This document shows, piece after piece, positions 43,641 through 51,817 of a stretch of DNA of 64,000 nucleotides. The DNA is from Duganella sp. Root1480D1 (GTDB lineage Bacteria; Pseudomonadota; Gammaproteobacteria; Burkholderiales; Burkholderiaceae_D). Made by a program: the position numbers and the translations under genes. The notes under the pieces were generated by a model that saw only the letters and a list, made by a program, of their open reading frames with translations, did no database searches and was not told where the DNA came from. How positions within the stretch are numbered: the first letter of the stretch is position 1; every line of letters starts with the position of its first letter. The stretch lies in assembly GCF_001427305.1 (NCBI RefSeq), contig NZ_LMFZ01000009.1:1-64000 (forward strand), given 5' to 3'.

Positions 43641-44195
43641 TTAGTGAATCGGGTGGCTGCGGAAGTGATCGCCTTCCTCGCCATCGTCACCTTCTTCTTC
43701 GTCGCCGTCGTGGTGGTGATGGCCATGCGGGCCATGCACGTGTTCGTGGGCGATTTCTTCTTCAGTGGCGGCGCGCACGTCGATCACTTTCAGTTCAAAG
43801 CGCAGGGCCATGCCGGCCAGCGGGTGATTGCCGTCCAGGACCACTTTGTCTTCGGCGATTTCGGTCACGGTGAAGATCATTGCGTCGTCATCTTCGCCGC
43901 CTTCAGGCAGGCCTTCGAACTGCATGCCGATTTCCAGCGGCTCCGGCAGGCGCGCGCGCTCTTCCACTTTCAGCAGGTTGGGATCGTAATCGCCAAAGGC
44001 GTCTTCCGGTTCAATCTGGATCGTGGTGGCATAGCCGTTTTCCTTGCCGTCCAGTTCTTCTTCGATTTTCGGCAGGGTGTTCTCGTAGCCACCGTGCAGG
44101 TAGACCATCGGCTGGCGACCATCTTCGATCAGATTGTTCTGTGCGTCGGACAGTTTGTACTCCACCGTCACAACGGTATTCTTGGCGATCTTCAT
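43641..44195 (-). CDS. slyD: FKBP-type peptidyl-prolyl isomerase SlyD
   Basis: This is a 184-residue folding helper. The start at 44195 has AAGGAAG 5 bases upstream. The FKBP domain is at about 1-70 with the insert-in-flap domain from about 70 to 125 (DAFGDYDPNLLKVEERARLP, then FEGLPEGGEDDDAMIFTV), and HPLAGMALRFELKVIDVR closes the FKBP fold. The tail is rich in His and acidic residues (HEHVHGPHGHHHHDGDEE), as in SlyD, where it binds nickel or other metals. It is convergent with the HEAT lipoprotein gene and divergent from roxA, with 57 bases between starts. Confidence 0.93.
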   Translation of the reverse strand: MKIAKNTVVTVEYKLSDAQNNLIEDGRQPMVYLHGGYENTLPKIEEELDGKENGYATTIQIEPEDAFGDYDPNLLKVEERARLPEPLEIGMQFEGLPEGGEDDDAMIFTVTEIAEDKVVLDGNHPLAGMALRFELKVIDVRAATEEEIAHEHVHGPHGHHHHDGDEEEGDDGEEGDHFRSHPIH

Positions 44196-44252
44196 TGAGC
44201 TTCCTTTCATATCTAAGCTGGGAGGATTATACCGCTTGCTATAATCGGCCCC

Positions 44253-45377
44253 ATGAAAAAACTGACACTCCTGGGCGACATCACGCCCGAACAATTCCTG
44301 CGCGATTACTGGCACAAGAAGCCGCTGCTGATCCGCCAGGCCGTCCCCGGTTTCAAGCCGCTGCTGCCTTTCGACAAGCTGGCCGAACTGGCCACCAAGG
44401 ACTACGTGGAAAGCCGCCTGGTCACCAAGAAGGATGGCAATTGGGACATGCAGCACGGCCCGCTGAAAGACCTGCCTGCGCGCAAGGAGCGCGAGTGGAC
44501 CATGCTGGTCCAGGGCGTCAACCTGCAGGACGACAGCGCGGATGCGCTGCTGCGCCAGTTCCGCTTCCTGCCCGATGCACGCCTGGACGACCTGATGGTG
44601 AGTTTTGCCACCGATGGCGGCGGCGTCGGCCCGCACTTCGATTCCTATGACGTGTTCCTGCTGCAGGCCGAAGGCCAGCGCCGCTGGAAAATCAGCGCTC
44701 AGAAGGACCTGACCCTGATCGACGGTTTGCCGCTGAAGATCCTGAAGAAATTCAAGGCCACCGAGGAATTCGTGCTGGAACCGGGCGATATGCTCTACCT
44801 GCCGCCGCACTACGCCCACGATGGCGAAGCGATTGGTGACTGCCAGACTTACTCGATCGGCTTCCGCTCGCCCTCCTACCAGGAATTGGGCGAAGCCTTC
44901 CTGCAATTCATGGCCGATTCCATCGACTTGCCGGGCCGCTATGCCGATCCGGATCTGGAGCCGACCAATAAACCGGCCGAAATTCCAAAAGCCATGCTGG
45001 GCAAATTGGCCGATGAATTGAATAAAGTCAGCTTTACGGAAGATGATTTCGCCATTTTCCTCGGCGAATATCTGTCCGAACCAAAGCATAACGTCTTCTT
45101 CCAACCCGTAGAGAAACCGCTAACTGCCGGCAAGTTCCAGCAATCCGCAGAGAAAAAAGGGGTTTCCCTCTCGCGCAAGACGCAAATGCTGTATCGCGGC
45201 AAGAATGTCTTCATCAACGGCGAATCGTTCGCCATGAACAAGTCTGACAAGGCGACGCTGGAAACCCTGGCCAACACCCGCGGCCTGGATGGCGCGGCAG
45301 TGGCCGGCGCTTCCGAAGACGTACTGGAAGCCCTGTTCGCCTGGTATACGGACGGTTGGCTGGAACTGAACAAATAA
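44253..45377 (+). CDS. roxA: Ribosomal protein L16 arginine hydroxylase RoxA (JmjC-cupin)
   Basis: This is a 374-residue 2-oxoglutarate and Fe(II)-dependent oxygenase of the YcfD type that hydroxylates an arginine of ribosomal protein L16. The start region LGDITPEQFLRDYWHKKPLL is a family signature. The iron ligands are His128 and Asp130 (GPHFDSYDVF) and His189 (PPHYAHDGEA). The C-terminal dimerisation and winged-helix part has the typical EYLSEPKHNVFF and SRKTQMLYRG segments. Length matches the family. A small gene follows after 11 bases and is probably co-transcribed. Confidence 0.92.
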   Translation: MKKLTLLGDITPEQFLRDYWHKKPLLIRQAVPGFKPLLPFDKLAELATKDYVESRLVTKKDGNWDMQHGPLKDLPARKEREWTMLVQGVNLQDDSADALLRQFRFLPDARLDDLMVSFATDGGGVGPHFDSYDVFLLQAEGQRRWKISAQKDLTLIDGLPLKILKKFKATEEFVLEPGDMLYLPPHYAHDGEAIGDCQTYSIGFRSPSYQELGEAFLQFMADSIDLPGRYADPDLEPTNKPAEIPKAMLGKLADELNKVSFTEDDFAIFLGEYLSEPKHNVFFQPVEKPLTAGKFQQSAEKKGVSLSRKTQMLYRGKNVFINGESFAMNKSDKATLETLANTRGLDGAAVAGASEDVLEALFAWYTDGWLELNK

Positions 45378-45388
45378 TCGGAGATAGC

Positions 45389-45859
45389 ATGGAGAAGCAG
45401 CTTTTTGACAGCCGTACCCAATTCCAGTCCCTGTTACTGGACTGCATCTCCCAGGCCCGCCTGACGCTGCAGATGTTCGACCCGGACTACGTCTGGTGGC
45501 AGCTGGGGCATTCCAAGACCGATGCCCTACTGCGCCACTTCCTTCAGCACAACGGCCGCATTCAATTGGTAGCCCACAGCAATGCCCACCTGGAGCGCAA
45601 TGAGCCGCGCTTCCTGAAGCTGCTGGAAGATTTCAGCCACCAGATCGAGTGCCGCCTGACCAGCCGCAGCATCAGCACCCTGACCGATTCCTTCTGCGTG
45701 GGCGACGGCGTGCACATCGTGCGCCGCTTCCATTCCGACCACTTCCGCGGCGAAGCGGATTTTGATGCCCCTTCGTCAACCCAAACCAGTTTGGAGCGTT
45801 ATGAAGCTATCTGGGCTGAAACCCAGCCGGGCCTGAGACCAGGAACGACTGGATTGTAG
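45389..45859 (+). CDS. Small phospholipase D-like / DUF7931-type protein
   Basis: This is a 156-residue soluble protein beginning MEKQLFDSRTQFQSLLLDCI with GGAG 7 bases upstream. Segments such as ARLTLQMFDPDYVWWQLG, LLRHFLQHNGRIQLVAHSN, HLERNEPRFLKLLEDFSHQI and DSFCVGDGVHIVRRFHSD look like a reduced phospholipase D-like fold, but no HKD catalytic motif is present, so it is not expected to be an active phospholipase. It begins 11 bases after roxA, a pairing I recognise from related betaproteobacteria, and so may act with it. The DUF assignment is from memory. Confidence 0.65.
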   Translation: MEKQLFDSRTQFQSLLLDCISQARLTLQMFDPDYVWWQLGHSKTDALLRHFLQHNGRIQLVAHSNAHLERNEPRFLKLLEDFSHQIECRLTSRSISTLTDSFCVGDGVHIVRRFHSDHFRGEADFDAPSSTQTSLERYEAIWAETQPGLRPGTTGL

Positions 45860-45984
45860 GCTGGAAAAATGTAAAATGCTGCGGTTCGAGGTAAGACGGT
45901 AATCGCTGCAGTTGCCAGCAGATCGAAGCGGGAAAAAAATATTGCGTTTTCGCAAAATAGTTGTGTAAACCGCCCGATTTGCTA

Positions 45985-46011
45985 TTGCGACGCAGCAGAA
46001 AACGCTATAAT
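45985..46011 (+). promoter_or_regulatory. Sigma-70-type promoter of the alanine-rich lipoprotein
   Basis: A perfect -10 box TATAAT (46006-46011) follows TTGCGA (45985-45990) with a 15-base spacer, slightly short. It points toward the lipoprotein gene at 46147. Confidence 0.5.
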
Positions 46012-46080
46012 ATCCGGTGTGTTTCCGTGTCTGGTCGACCTTTTTCTGAAGGTTGGAAGGGCCGACGAAACGCCGTATGA

Positions 46081-46107
46081 GCGATAATTACCGGTAATTA
46101 TTCATCG
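46081..46107 (+). promoter_or_regulatory. Palindrome in the leader before the lipoprotein gene
   Basis: ATAATTACCGGTAATTAT is an 18-base perfect palindrome, extended by GCG and CGC on either side with a small bulge. It lies about 40 bases before the ATG. It could be an RNA hairpin in the leader or a protein-binding site. Confidence 0.45.
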
Positions 46108-46146
46108 CAACATTGTTTAATTTTTGTTGTTATTTAAGGAAGACAA

Positions 46147-46425
46147 ATGAAAAAATCCCTGCTGATCGCCTCCCTGCTGGCTGTTGCTCTGGCTGCTTGC
46201 TCCAAGAAAGAAGAAGCTCCTGCTGCTCCAGTAGCTACCCCAGAAGCAGCTGCTCCAGCAGCCGCTCCTGCAGCTCCAGCAGCTGACGCAGCTGCTCCTG
46301 CTGCTGCTCCAGCCGCTGACGCTGCTGCTGCTGCCGCTTCCGCTGCTACCGACGCTGCTGCTGCTGCTTCCGCAGCTGCTTCGGCTGCTTCGGCTGCTGC
46401 CTCCGCTGCTTCCGCTGCTAAGTAA
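46147..46425 (+). CDS. Small alanine-rich lipoprotein
   Basis: This is a 92-residue lipoprotein. The signal peptide ends at the lipobox LAAC (Cys18), then SKKEEAP and a tail of almost only Ala with Pro, Asp and Ser until the final Lys. The ribosome-binding site AAGGAAG is 5 bases upstream. Alanine codons are mostly GCT, unlike the GCC/GCG of neighbours, which may reflect strong expression. The tail could be a flexible or helical periplasmic tether similar in character to other abundant small lipoproteins, but I recognise no family. A strong terminator follows. The repeated Ala codons also create long Ser- and Ala-rich frames on the other strand that are not real. Confidence 0.8.
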   Translation: MKKSLLIASLLAVALAACSKKEEAPAAPVATPEAAAPAAAPAAPAADAAAPAAAPAADAAAAAASAATDAAAAASAAASAASAAASAASAAK

Positions 46426-46437
46426 TTCCTTGCAGGG

Positions 46438-46469
46438 AAAAAAACCAGCCTTCGGGCTGGTTTTTTTTT
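46438..46469 (+). terminator. Strong terminator of the alanine-rich lipoprotein gene
   Basis: A 9-base stem (46442-46450 with 46455-46463) with a TTCG tetraloop is followed by nine T residues, 12 bases after the stop. Confidence 0.92.
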
Positions 46470-46496
46470 CGCCTGAAGAAAGAGAACTTGCCATTT

Positions 46497-46517
46497 AAAT
46501 GGGGTACGTCCCCATTT
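46497..46517. repeat. Short palindrome between two terminators
   Basis: AAATGGGG-TACGT-CCCCATTT is an 8-base perfect stem. It stands between the lipoprotein terminator and the bamC terminator and has no T-run of its own, so it is extra to both. Confidence 0.55.
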
Positions 46518-46525
46518 TTCAGGCA

Positions 46526-46558
46526 ATAAAAAAGCCGGCTTGCGCCGGCTCTTTTTAT
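46526..46558 (-). terminator. Terminator of the bamC operon
   Basis: On the minus strand a 7-base stem (46533-46539 with 46544-46550), loop of 4, is followed by a T-run, 15 bases after the bamC stop. Confidence 0.88.
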
Positions 46559-46573
46559 TTAAAGGCTTGCACC

Positions 46574-47731
46574 TTATTTCAACTGCTCTTGCAGCAGGGT
46601 CAGGATTTTCTGGCCAACCGGGGAAGCTTCTGGCTTATTCTGGCTGTTCCAGACCGATACCTGGGTGGTATTGACCGAATCCGAACGCACCGAGATGCGG
46701 TAGCGCTGCGCTTCCTTCTCCTTGTCCGAGGCGCCGAAGCTGAACAGCTTGCTGAACCAGCCGCGGGTATCGGTGGCATCGTTCACGAAGCGCACGAAGT
46801 ACACGCCTTGCACGCGGTCGCGGTCTTCCACGGTGAAGCCGGCGCGGTCCAGCGCCAGGCCTACGCGGCGCCAGGTGCGCTCAAAGCCTTCGTCGGTCTT
46901 GATGAAGGCGTCGGCGCCTTCGCCCACCAGGGTGGCGTGCTGCGCCTGGACTGCGGCATTGTCGACCGAGGTACGTGCCGTTGCTTCGTCGGTGGTGCCG
47001 CCCAGCTTGGTCATCAGCTTGGCCAGGAAGATCGCTTCCAGGTTCGGGTCGCTATTGCGGTTGGTCCACATGGTCGACTCGTTCTGCGCGCCGGTCACCA
47101 CTTCCTTGGTGCCACGGTGGCTGATGTAGATCTCGGTGCCGCCGGCTGGATTGCGCTCCAGGCGGGTGCGGTACTTGTCGCGCTCGCCGCTCGAGTAGAG
47201 GCCGTCAAACACCTTGCCGATCGTGCTGCGGATGAAGTCTTGCGGGATCTTGGCGCGGTTTTCATTCCATTCGGTTTCCATCACGCCGGCGGTGGCATCA
47301 TCCACTGCCAGGGTGAAGCCCGACTCTTCCCAGAAAGTTTTCAGCTGCGGCCACAGGTTTTCCGGGGTCTGCTGTACCACCAGCCAACGCTGGTTGCCGG
47401 AACGCTCGACACGCACGGCGCTATTGCCGGTGCTGGCCACTTCATTGCTGCTGACGGCAGCCGCGCCCGTGGTGGTGCCGCGGGCTTGCTGGTAGCCGGA
47501 GGCGGTTGCCACGCCGCGATCATTGCTTGGCAGCGAGTAGCGGTTGTCCTTCGACAGTTGGGTAAGGTCCGGCGGCACGTCCAGGGTACTGGCCTTCTTG
47601 GCCGATTTGTAATCCACCTTGGTTTCGCCGACAACGGACTGCACCATGCCGCAACCGGTCAGGCTCAGCATCAGGGCGCCAACGACGAGCCCGCGCTGCG
47701 GGGTCTGGGAAACGATCTTGCGAATAGTCAT
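46574..47731 (-). CDS. bamC: Outer membrane assembly lipoprotein BamC
   Basis: This is a 385-residue lipoprotein of the BAM complex that inserts barrel proteins into the outer membrane. The signal peptide ends in LTGC (Cys27). An unstructured N-terminal stretch with DYKSAKKASTLDVPPDLTQL, which in BamC binds BamD, is followed by two helix-grip domains separated by a linker: the first from about 95 (NQRWLVVQQTPENLWPQLKT), the second from about 260 (TLVGEGADAFIKTDEGFERT). It is 13 bases downstream of dapA, a conserved gene pair in Proteobacteria, and is the last gene of the housekeeping block. Confidence 0.9.
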   Translation of the reverse strand: MTIRKIVSQTPQRGLVVGALMLSLTGCGMVQSVVGETKVDYKSAKKASTLDVPPDLTQLSKDNRYSLPSNDRGVATASGYQQARGTTTGAAAVSSNEVASTGNSAVRVERSGNQRWLVVQQTPENLWPQLKTFWEESGFTLAVDDATAGVMETEWNENRAKIPQDFIRSTIGKVFDGLYSSGERDKYRTRLERNPAGGTEIYISHRGTKEVVTGAQNESTMWTNRNSDPNLEAIFLAKLMTKLGGTTDEATARTSVDNAAVQAQHATLVGEGADAFIKTDEGFERTWRRVGLALDRAGFTVEDRDRVQGVYFVRFVNDATDTRGWFSKLFSFGASDKEKEAQRYRISVRSDSVNTTQVSVWNSQNKPEASPVGQKILTLLQEQLK

Positions 47732-47744
47732 GTGAGAAAGAAGA

Positions 47745-48623
47745 TTAGTTCAGCACACCGGATTCACGCAGGGCAGCGCGGACGGTCTCATGATATTGCT
47801 CTGCCAGCGACACCAGCGGCAGGCGGATACCTTTCGGCATCTTGCCCATTTCCGCCAGCGCCCATTTGACCGGCACCGGGTTCGGTTCAATGAACAGGTG
47901 CTGGTGCAGCGGGAGCAGTTGGTTGTTGATGGCAGTTGCCTTGGCGGCATCGCCAGCCATCGCGGCTTCGCACAGTTCGTGCATCTGGCGCGGCGCCACA
48001 TTGGCGGTCACCGAGATATTGCCTTTGCCGCCGGCCATCATCAGCGCGATGGCAGTCGGATCGTCGCCGGAGTAGACGGCGAAATCGGCAGGCGCGCGGC
48101 GCAGCAGGTCGTAGCCGCGGGCGATATTGCCGGTCGCGTCTTTCACGCCGATGATGTTCTTGATTTTAGCCAGGCGCAGGATGGTGTCGTTGCTCATGTC
48201 GGCAACGGTGCGGCCTGGTACGTTGTACAGGATGACTGGCAGGTCCACCGCTTCGGCGATCGCCTTGAAGTGCTGGTACATGCCTTCCTGGGTTGGGCGG
48301 TTGTAGTAAGGAACCACTTGCAGCGACGCGTCAGCACCGGCGTTCTTGGCAAAGCGGGTCAGTTCGATGGCTTCCGCAGTGGAATTGCCGCCGGAACCGG
48401 CGATCACTGGGATGCGGCCGCCAACGCGCTCCACGGCAGCCTTGATCAGTTCGCAATGTTCGGCCACGCTGACAGTGGCGGATTCGCCGGTGGTGCCGAC
48501 GATGACGATGGCGTCCGTGCCTTCGGCAATATGCCAGTCGATCAGCGCGTTCAGGCCTGGATAGTCCAGGGAGCCGTCCGCGTGCATCGGGGTTACGATT
48601 GCTACAATGCTACCCTTAATCAT
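47745..48623 (-). CDS. dapA: 4-hydroxy-tetrahydrodipicolinate synthase
   Basis: This 292-residue enzyme condenses pyruvate and aspartate semialdehyde in lysine and peptidoglycan precursor synthesis. The start at 48623 ([13 protein letters not shown]) matches the family. The catalytic residues stand at the E. coli positions: Thr44 and Thr45 in GTTGES, Tyr107 in VPYYNRP, Tyr133, Arg138 and the Schiff-base Lys161 (GVKDATGN). Length is identical to the classical enzyme. It lies upstream of bamC and 74 bases after the methyltransferase start-to-stop gap. Confidence 0.96.
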   Translation of the reverse strand: MIKGSIVAIVTPMHADGSLDYPGLNALIDWHIAEGTDAIVIVGTTGESATVSVAEHCELIKAAVERVGGRIPVIAGSGGNSTAEAIELTRFAKNAGADASLQVVPYYNRPTQEGMYQHFKAIAEAVDLPVILYNVPGRTVADMSNDTILRLAKIKNIIGVKDATGNIARGYDLLRRAPADFAVYSGDDPTAIALMMAGGKGNISVTANVAPRQMHELCEAAMAGDAAKATAINNQLLPLHQHLFIEPNPVPVKWALAEMGKMPKGIRLPLVSLAEQYHETVRAALRESGVLN

Positions 48624-48697
48624 AGGAAACCAATTGCAATAAGAATTAAAACGACGATTGTAGAGCATACCCTGCACCCGTGGTGCATTTTGGTCGC

Positions 48698-49255
48698 TCA
48701 AAATGACGGCAACAGCGCCGCCTCCCTTGGAAACTCCCCTTTCACGGCGCAAATCCGCTGCACCATGGCCGGCTTCGGTGTATTAACGACGCCATCCTCG
48801 AACGCGATGACACGCAGATCATGCATTCTAGCCAATTCCAATAATTCTCCCGGCTGTAACAAAAAGGCCGGATTCGATGGTTTGCCGAAGGCGGCATTGC
48901 CATCGGCGAAAGTTTCGTAGATCAGCATGCCGTTTGGCGCCAGGCTGCCCAGCATGCCGGCCAGCAGCGGACGGTGCAGGTAGTTGGTGACGATGATGCC
49001 GGCAAAGCGCGCCGGGCCGAACGGCCAGTAGGCGCCCTCCTCTTCCAGGTCGATCTGGCTGGTGACGATGCCGTCGCCGGCCGCCGCGGCCAGTGCCTCG
49101 GCATCACGGTCGACAGCCACCACCGCATGGCCCAGCGCGGCCAGGTGGCGCGCATGGCGCCCGCTGCCGCAAGCCAGGTCCAGCACTTCGCCGTTCGGCA
49201 CCAGGCAGGCGAAACGTTCCACCCAGGCCGAGGGTGGTGTGAAGACATCAGCCAT
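48698..49255 (-). CDS. SAM-dependent methyltransferase (class I)
   Basis: This is a 185-residue cytoplasmic methyltransferase. The SAM-binding motif I is [16 protein letters not shown] near residue 24, followed by the acidic end of strand 2 ([11 protein letters not shown]) and a motif-IV-like [12 protein letters not shown]. The fold is short, without extra substrate domains, and resembles tellurite resistance TehB-like or small-molecule methyltransferases. The substrate is unknown. Its start overlaps the trpS stop by 8 bases, so they are coupled. Confidence 0.85.
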   Translation of the reverse strand: MADVFTPPSAWVERFACLVPNGEVLDLACGSGRHARHLAALGHAVVAVDRDAEALAAAAGDGIVTSQIDLEEEGAYWPFGPARFAGIIVTNYLHRPLLAGMLGSLAPNGMLIYETFADGNAAFGKPSNPAFLLQPGELLELARMHDLRVIAFEDGVVNTPKPAMVQRICAVKGEFPREAALLPSF

Positions 49256-50450
49256 AACTCAATCCCATTGCTTCGCGCACATCGCGCATGGTTTCCTGCG
49301 CCAGCTTGCGCGCTGCTTCATTACCGTCCGCCACGATGGCGCGCACCAGGGACGGGTCGTCCAGGTAAGGCTGCGCGCGCTCGTGCATCGGCTCCTGCTC
49401 CTTGACGATGGCGTCGATCACCGGCTGCTTGCATTCGATGCAGCCAATGCCGGCCGATTTGCAGCCCTTCTGCACCCATTCCTGGGTCGGGCCGTCCGAA
49501 TACACCACGTGGAATTGCCACACTGGGCAGCGTTCCGGCTCGCCGGCGTCAGTGCGGCGCACGCGCGCCGGGTCGGTCGGCATGGTGCGGACTTTCCTGG
49601 TGACCGATTCCTTGTCCTCGCGCAGGGCAATCGCGTTGCCGTAGCTCTTGGACATCTTGCGGCCATCCAGGCCCGGCAGGCGCGAAGCCTCGGTCAGCTT
49701 GGCTTGCGGCTCCACCAGGATCAGCTTGCGCGCACCTTCCAGGTAGCCGAACAGGCGCTCGCGGTCGATCATCGACAGGTTCTGCGCATCGTCCAGCATG
49801 GCCTTGGCCTGTTCCAACGCGGCGTCGTCTCCCTCCTGCTGGTAGGCGGTGCGCAGTTCGTTATACAGTTTGGCGCGCTTGCTGCCCAGCTTCTTGACCG
49901 CGTCCTGGGCCTTTTCCTCGAAGCCCTTCTCCTTGCCGTACAAGTAGTTAAAGCGGCGCGCGATCTCGCGCATCATTTCCACGTGCGGCACCTGGTCGTC
50001 GCCGACCGGCACTTCGCTGGCACGGTAGATCAGCACGTCGGCCGCCTGCAGCAGTGGGTAGCCGAGAAAGCCGTAGGTCTGCAGGTCCTTGTTGGCCAGG
50101 TTGTCGATCTGGTCCTTGTAGGTCGGCACGCGTTCCAGCCAGCCCAGTGGCGTGGCCATCGACAGCAGCAGGTGCAGTTCAGCGTGCTCGGGGATCTTCG
50201 ACTGGATGAACAGCGTGGCCTGGGTCGGGTCGATGCCGGCGGCCAGCCAGTCCACCAGCATGTCCCAGGTCGACTTCTCGATGATGGACGGGTCGTCGTA
50301 ATGCGTGGTCAGCGCGTGCCAGTCGGCCACGAAGAACAGGCAGGGCTGCTCTGACTGCATCCTGATCCAGTTCTTCAGGGCGCCGTGGTAGTGGCCAAGG
50401 TGCATGCTGCCCGTCGGGCGCATGCCGGAGACTACGCGGTCAGGGTACAT
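49248..50450 (-). CDS. trpS: Tryptophanyl-tRNA synthetase with iron-sulfur-type cysteine motif
   Basis: This is a 400-residue class Ic synthetase that charges tRNA-Trp. Signatures are HLGH in GSMHLGHYHGALKNW (the HIGH motif) and GRKMSKSYGNAI (KMSKS). It is longer than the E. coli enzyme (334 residues) because of an insertion in the C-terminal half. That region has Cys308-x21-Cys330-x6-Cys337-x2-Cys340, almost the C-x22-C-x6-C-x2-C pattern that binds a [4Fe-4S] cluster in the Thermotoga enzyme, so a cluster near the anticodon site is likely. It starts 4 bases after the M50 protease stop and overlaps the methyltransferase. Confidence 0.95.
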   Translation of the reverse strand: MYPDRVVSGMRPTGSMHLGHYHGALKNWIRMQSEQPCLFFVADWHALTTHYDDPSIIEKSTWDMLVDWLAAGIDPTQATLFIQSKIPEHAELHLLLSMATPLGWLERVPTYKDQIDNLANKDLQTYGFLGYPLLQAADVLIYRASEVPVGDDQVPHVEMMREIARRFNYLYGKEKGFEEKAQDAVKKLGSKRAKLYNELRTAYQQEGDDAALEQAKAMLDDAQNLSMIDRERLFGYLEGARKLILVEPQAKLTEASRLPGLDGRKMSKSYGNAIALREDKESVTRKVRTMPTDPARVRRTDAGEPERCPVWQFHVVYSDGPTQEWVQKGCKSAGIGCIECKQPVIDAIVKEQEPMHERAQPYLDDPSLVRAIVADGNEAARKLAQETMRDVREAMGLSYG

Positions 50451-50454
50451 GGTG

Positions 50455-51126
50455 TCAGCTCAGAAGAAGGCGAAACGGAGTCAGCAGGAACGCAAAAAGC
50501 TGGTAGACCATCATGATCAGCCCGCCAATCAGGCCACGGAAAGGACCGGTATTCAGTAACACCACAAGACCAATGAAGACGAACAAGCCATATTGCTCGA
50601 GTCGCGCATATTTGACTGCCAGATCGCGAGGCAGGAGCGATACGACAACCGAGCCGCCATCGAGAGGCGGTACCGGAATCATGTTGATCACGAACATCAT
50701 CGCGTTGGTTGCAACGCCCGCCTGGCACATCAGCAGCGGGAATTCTTCATGCACGCCGGCCGCTGTGAAAACCACGCCTAGCAGCATCCACCCTAGCCCC
50801 ATTGCAAAATTCGCCAGCGGACCTGCTGCAGCCACATACCCCATCTGTTTCTTAGGGTTGCGCAGCTTGCCATAATCAATCGGCGTCGGCTTGGAATAGC
50901 CAAACGGCGGCAGGCCTGCCCAATACATTATCAATGGCAACAATATGGTACCAATGGGGTCGATATGCTTAAGAGGGTTAGCGGTCAAGCGCCCCAGTTG
51001 TTCAGCCGTGTTATCGCCAAAATAGCGGGCGACATAGGCATGTGCAACCTCATGCAGCGAAATGGCAAACAATACGGGAATGGCAAAAACGGCGAATGTC
51101 TGGATGACCTGGTCAATATTGTTCAT
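50455..51126 (-). CDS. Site-2 protease family (M50) membrane metalloprotease
   Basis: This is a 223-residue inner-membrane protein with about five helices. The zinc motif is HEVAH (25-29), and the second conserved motif NMIPVPPLDGG supplies the third ligand. The sequence begins MNNIDQVIQTFAVFAIPVLF. This is the compact, PDZ-less type of site-2 protease commonly next to trpS and YciO genes in Beta- and Gammaproteobacteria. Its substrate is not known. The gene is 4 bases upstream of trpS and 64 bases downstream of the YciO gene. Confidence 0.9.
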   Translation of the reverse strand: MNNIDQVIQTFAVFAIPVLFAISLHEVAHAYVARYFGDNTAEQLGRLTANPLKHIDPIGTILLPLIMYWAGLPPFGYSKPTPIDYGKLRNPKKQMGYVAAAGPLANFAMGLGWMLLGVVFTAAGVHEEFPLLMCQAGVATNAMMFVINMIPVPPLDGGSVVVSLLPRDLAVKYARLEQYGLFVFIGLVVLLNTGPFRGLIGGLIMMVYQLFAFLLTPFRLLLS

Positions 51127-51190
51127 AAAGGGAATTTTATCAGAGGGCTCTGGACACTTCGCTGCTCGGTCAGACTGAGGGCCAAACAGC

Positions 51191-51814
51191 TCAAAGGCCG
51201 AGGGCAGCGCAGTCACCGCAGCCACGCCGGATCAGTTCAGGCTGGTCGCCGGTCAGGTCCACTACGGTGGTTGGTTCCAGCCGGCAGGCGCCACCGTCAA
51301 TCACCAGGTCAACCTGCTTGCACAGGCGCTCCAGCACCATGTCCGGGTCGGTCAATGGCTCATCGTCGCCCGGCAGGATCAGGGTGGTGCCGAGCAGCGG
51401 CTGGCCCAGTTCGGCCATCAACAATTCGGTAATCGGATTCTGCGGCACGCGCAGGCCGATGGTCTTGCGCGAAGGATGGGACAGGCGGCGCGGCACTTCC
51501 CGCGTCGCTTCCAGGATAAAGGTGTACGGGCCGGGCGTCACGGCCTTCATCATGCGGAATTGCTTGTTGTCGACCCGGGCGTAGGTGCTGATTTCGCTCA
51601 GGTCACGGCACAACAAGGTCAGATGGTGCTTTTCGTCGATGCCGCGGATGCGGCGCAGCTTTTCCACCGCCGCCTTGTCGTCCAGGTGGCACACCAGCGC
51701 ATAGCAGGAATCGGTCGGCAGCGCGACAATGCCGCCGCCGTGGATGATTTGCGCCGCCTGCTTGATCAGCCGCAGCTGCGGATTGTCTGGGTGTACCTGG
51801 AAAAATTGGGTCAT
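51191..51814 (-). CDS. YciO/Sua5-family threonylcarbamoyladenylate synthase-like protein
   Basis: This is a 207-residue YrdC-domain protein. The conserved HGGGIVALPTDSCYALVCHL covers the nucleotide site, followed by RIRGIDEKHHLTLLCRDLSE and GLRVPQNPITELLMAELGQP. Its length and the position beside trpS indicate the YciO branch, whose activity is weaker or different from the essential TsaC/Sua5 enzyme for tRNA t6A synthesis. It begins 3 bases after htpX ends, so the two are coupled. Confidence 0.85.
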   Translation of the reverse strand: MTQFFQVHPDNPQLRLIKQAAQIIHGGGIVALPTDSCYALVCHLDDKAAVEKLRRIRGIDEKHHLTLLCRDLSEISTYARVDNKQFRMMKAVTPGPYTFILEATREVPRRLSHPSRKTIGLRVPQNPITELLMAELGQPLLGTTLILPGDDEPLTDPDMVLERLCKQVDLVIDGGACRLEPTTVVDLTGDQPELIRRGCGDCAALGL

Positions 51815-51817
51815 GTT

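Larger units (their letters stand above)
45860..46146. other. Promoter and long leader of the alanine-rich lipoprotein gene
   Basis: This 287-base region contains no gene. It holds a TATAAT at 46006-46011 and, downstream of the expected start near 46018, a leader of about 125 bases with pyrimidine tracts and a palindrome at 46081-46107. Confidence 0.6.

Noticed and set aside
46117..46526. Ser- and Ala-rich minus-strand frames over the small lipoprotein
   Set aside because: They come from the repeated alanine codons of the real lipoprotein gene on the other strand.
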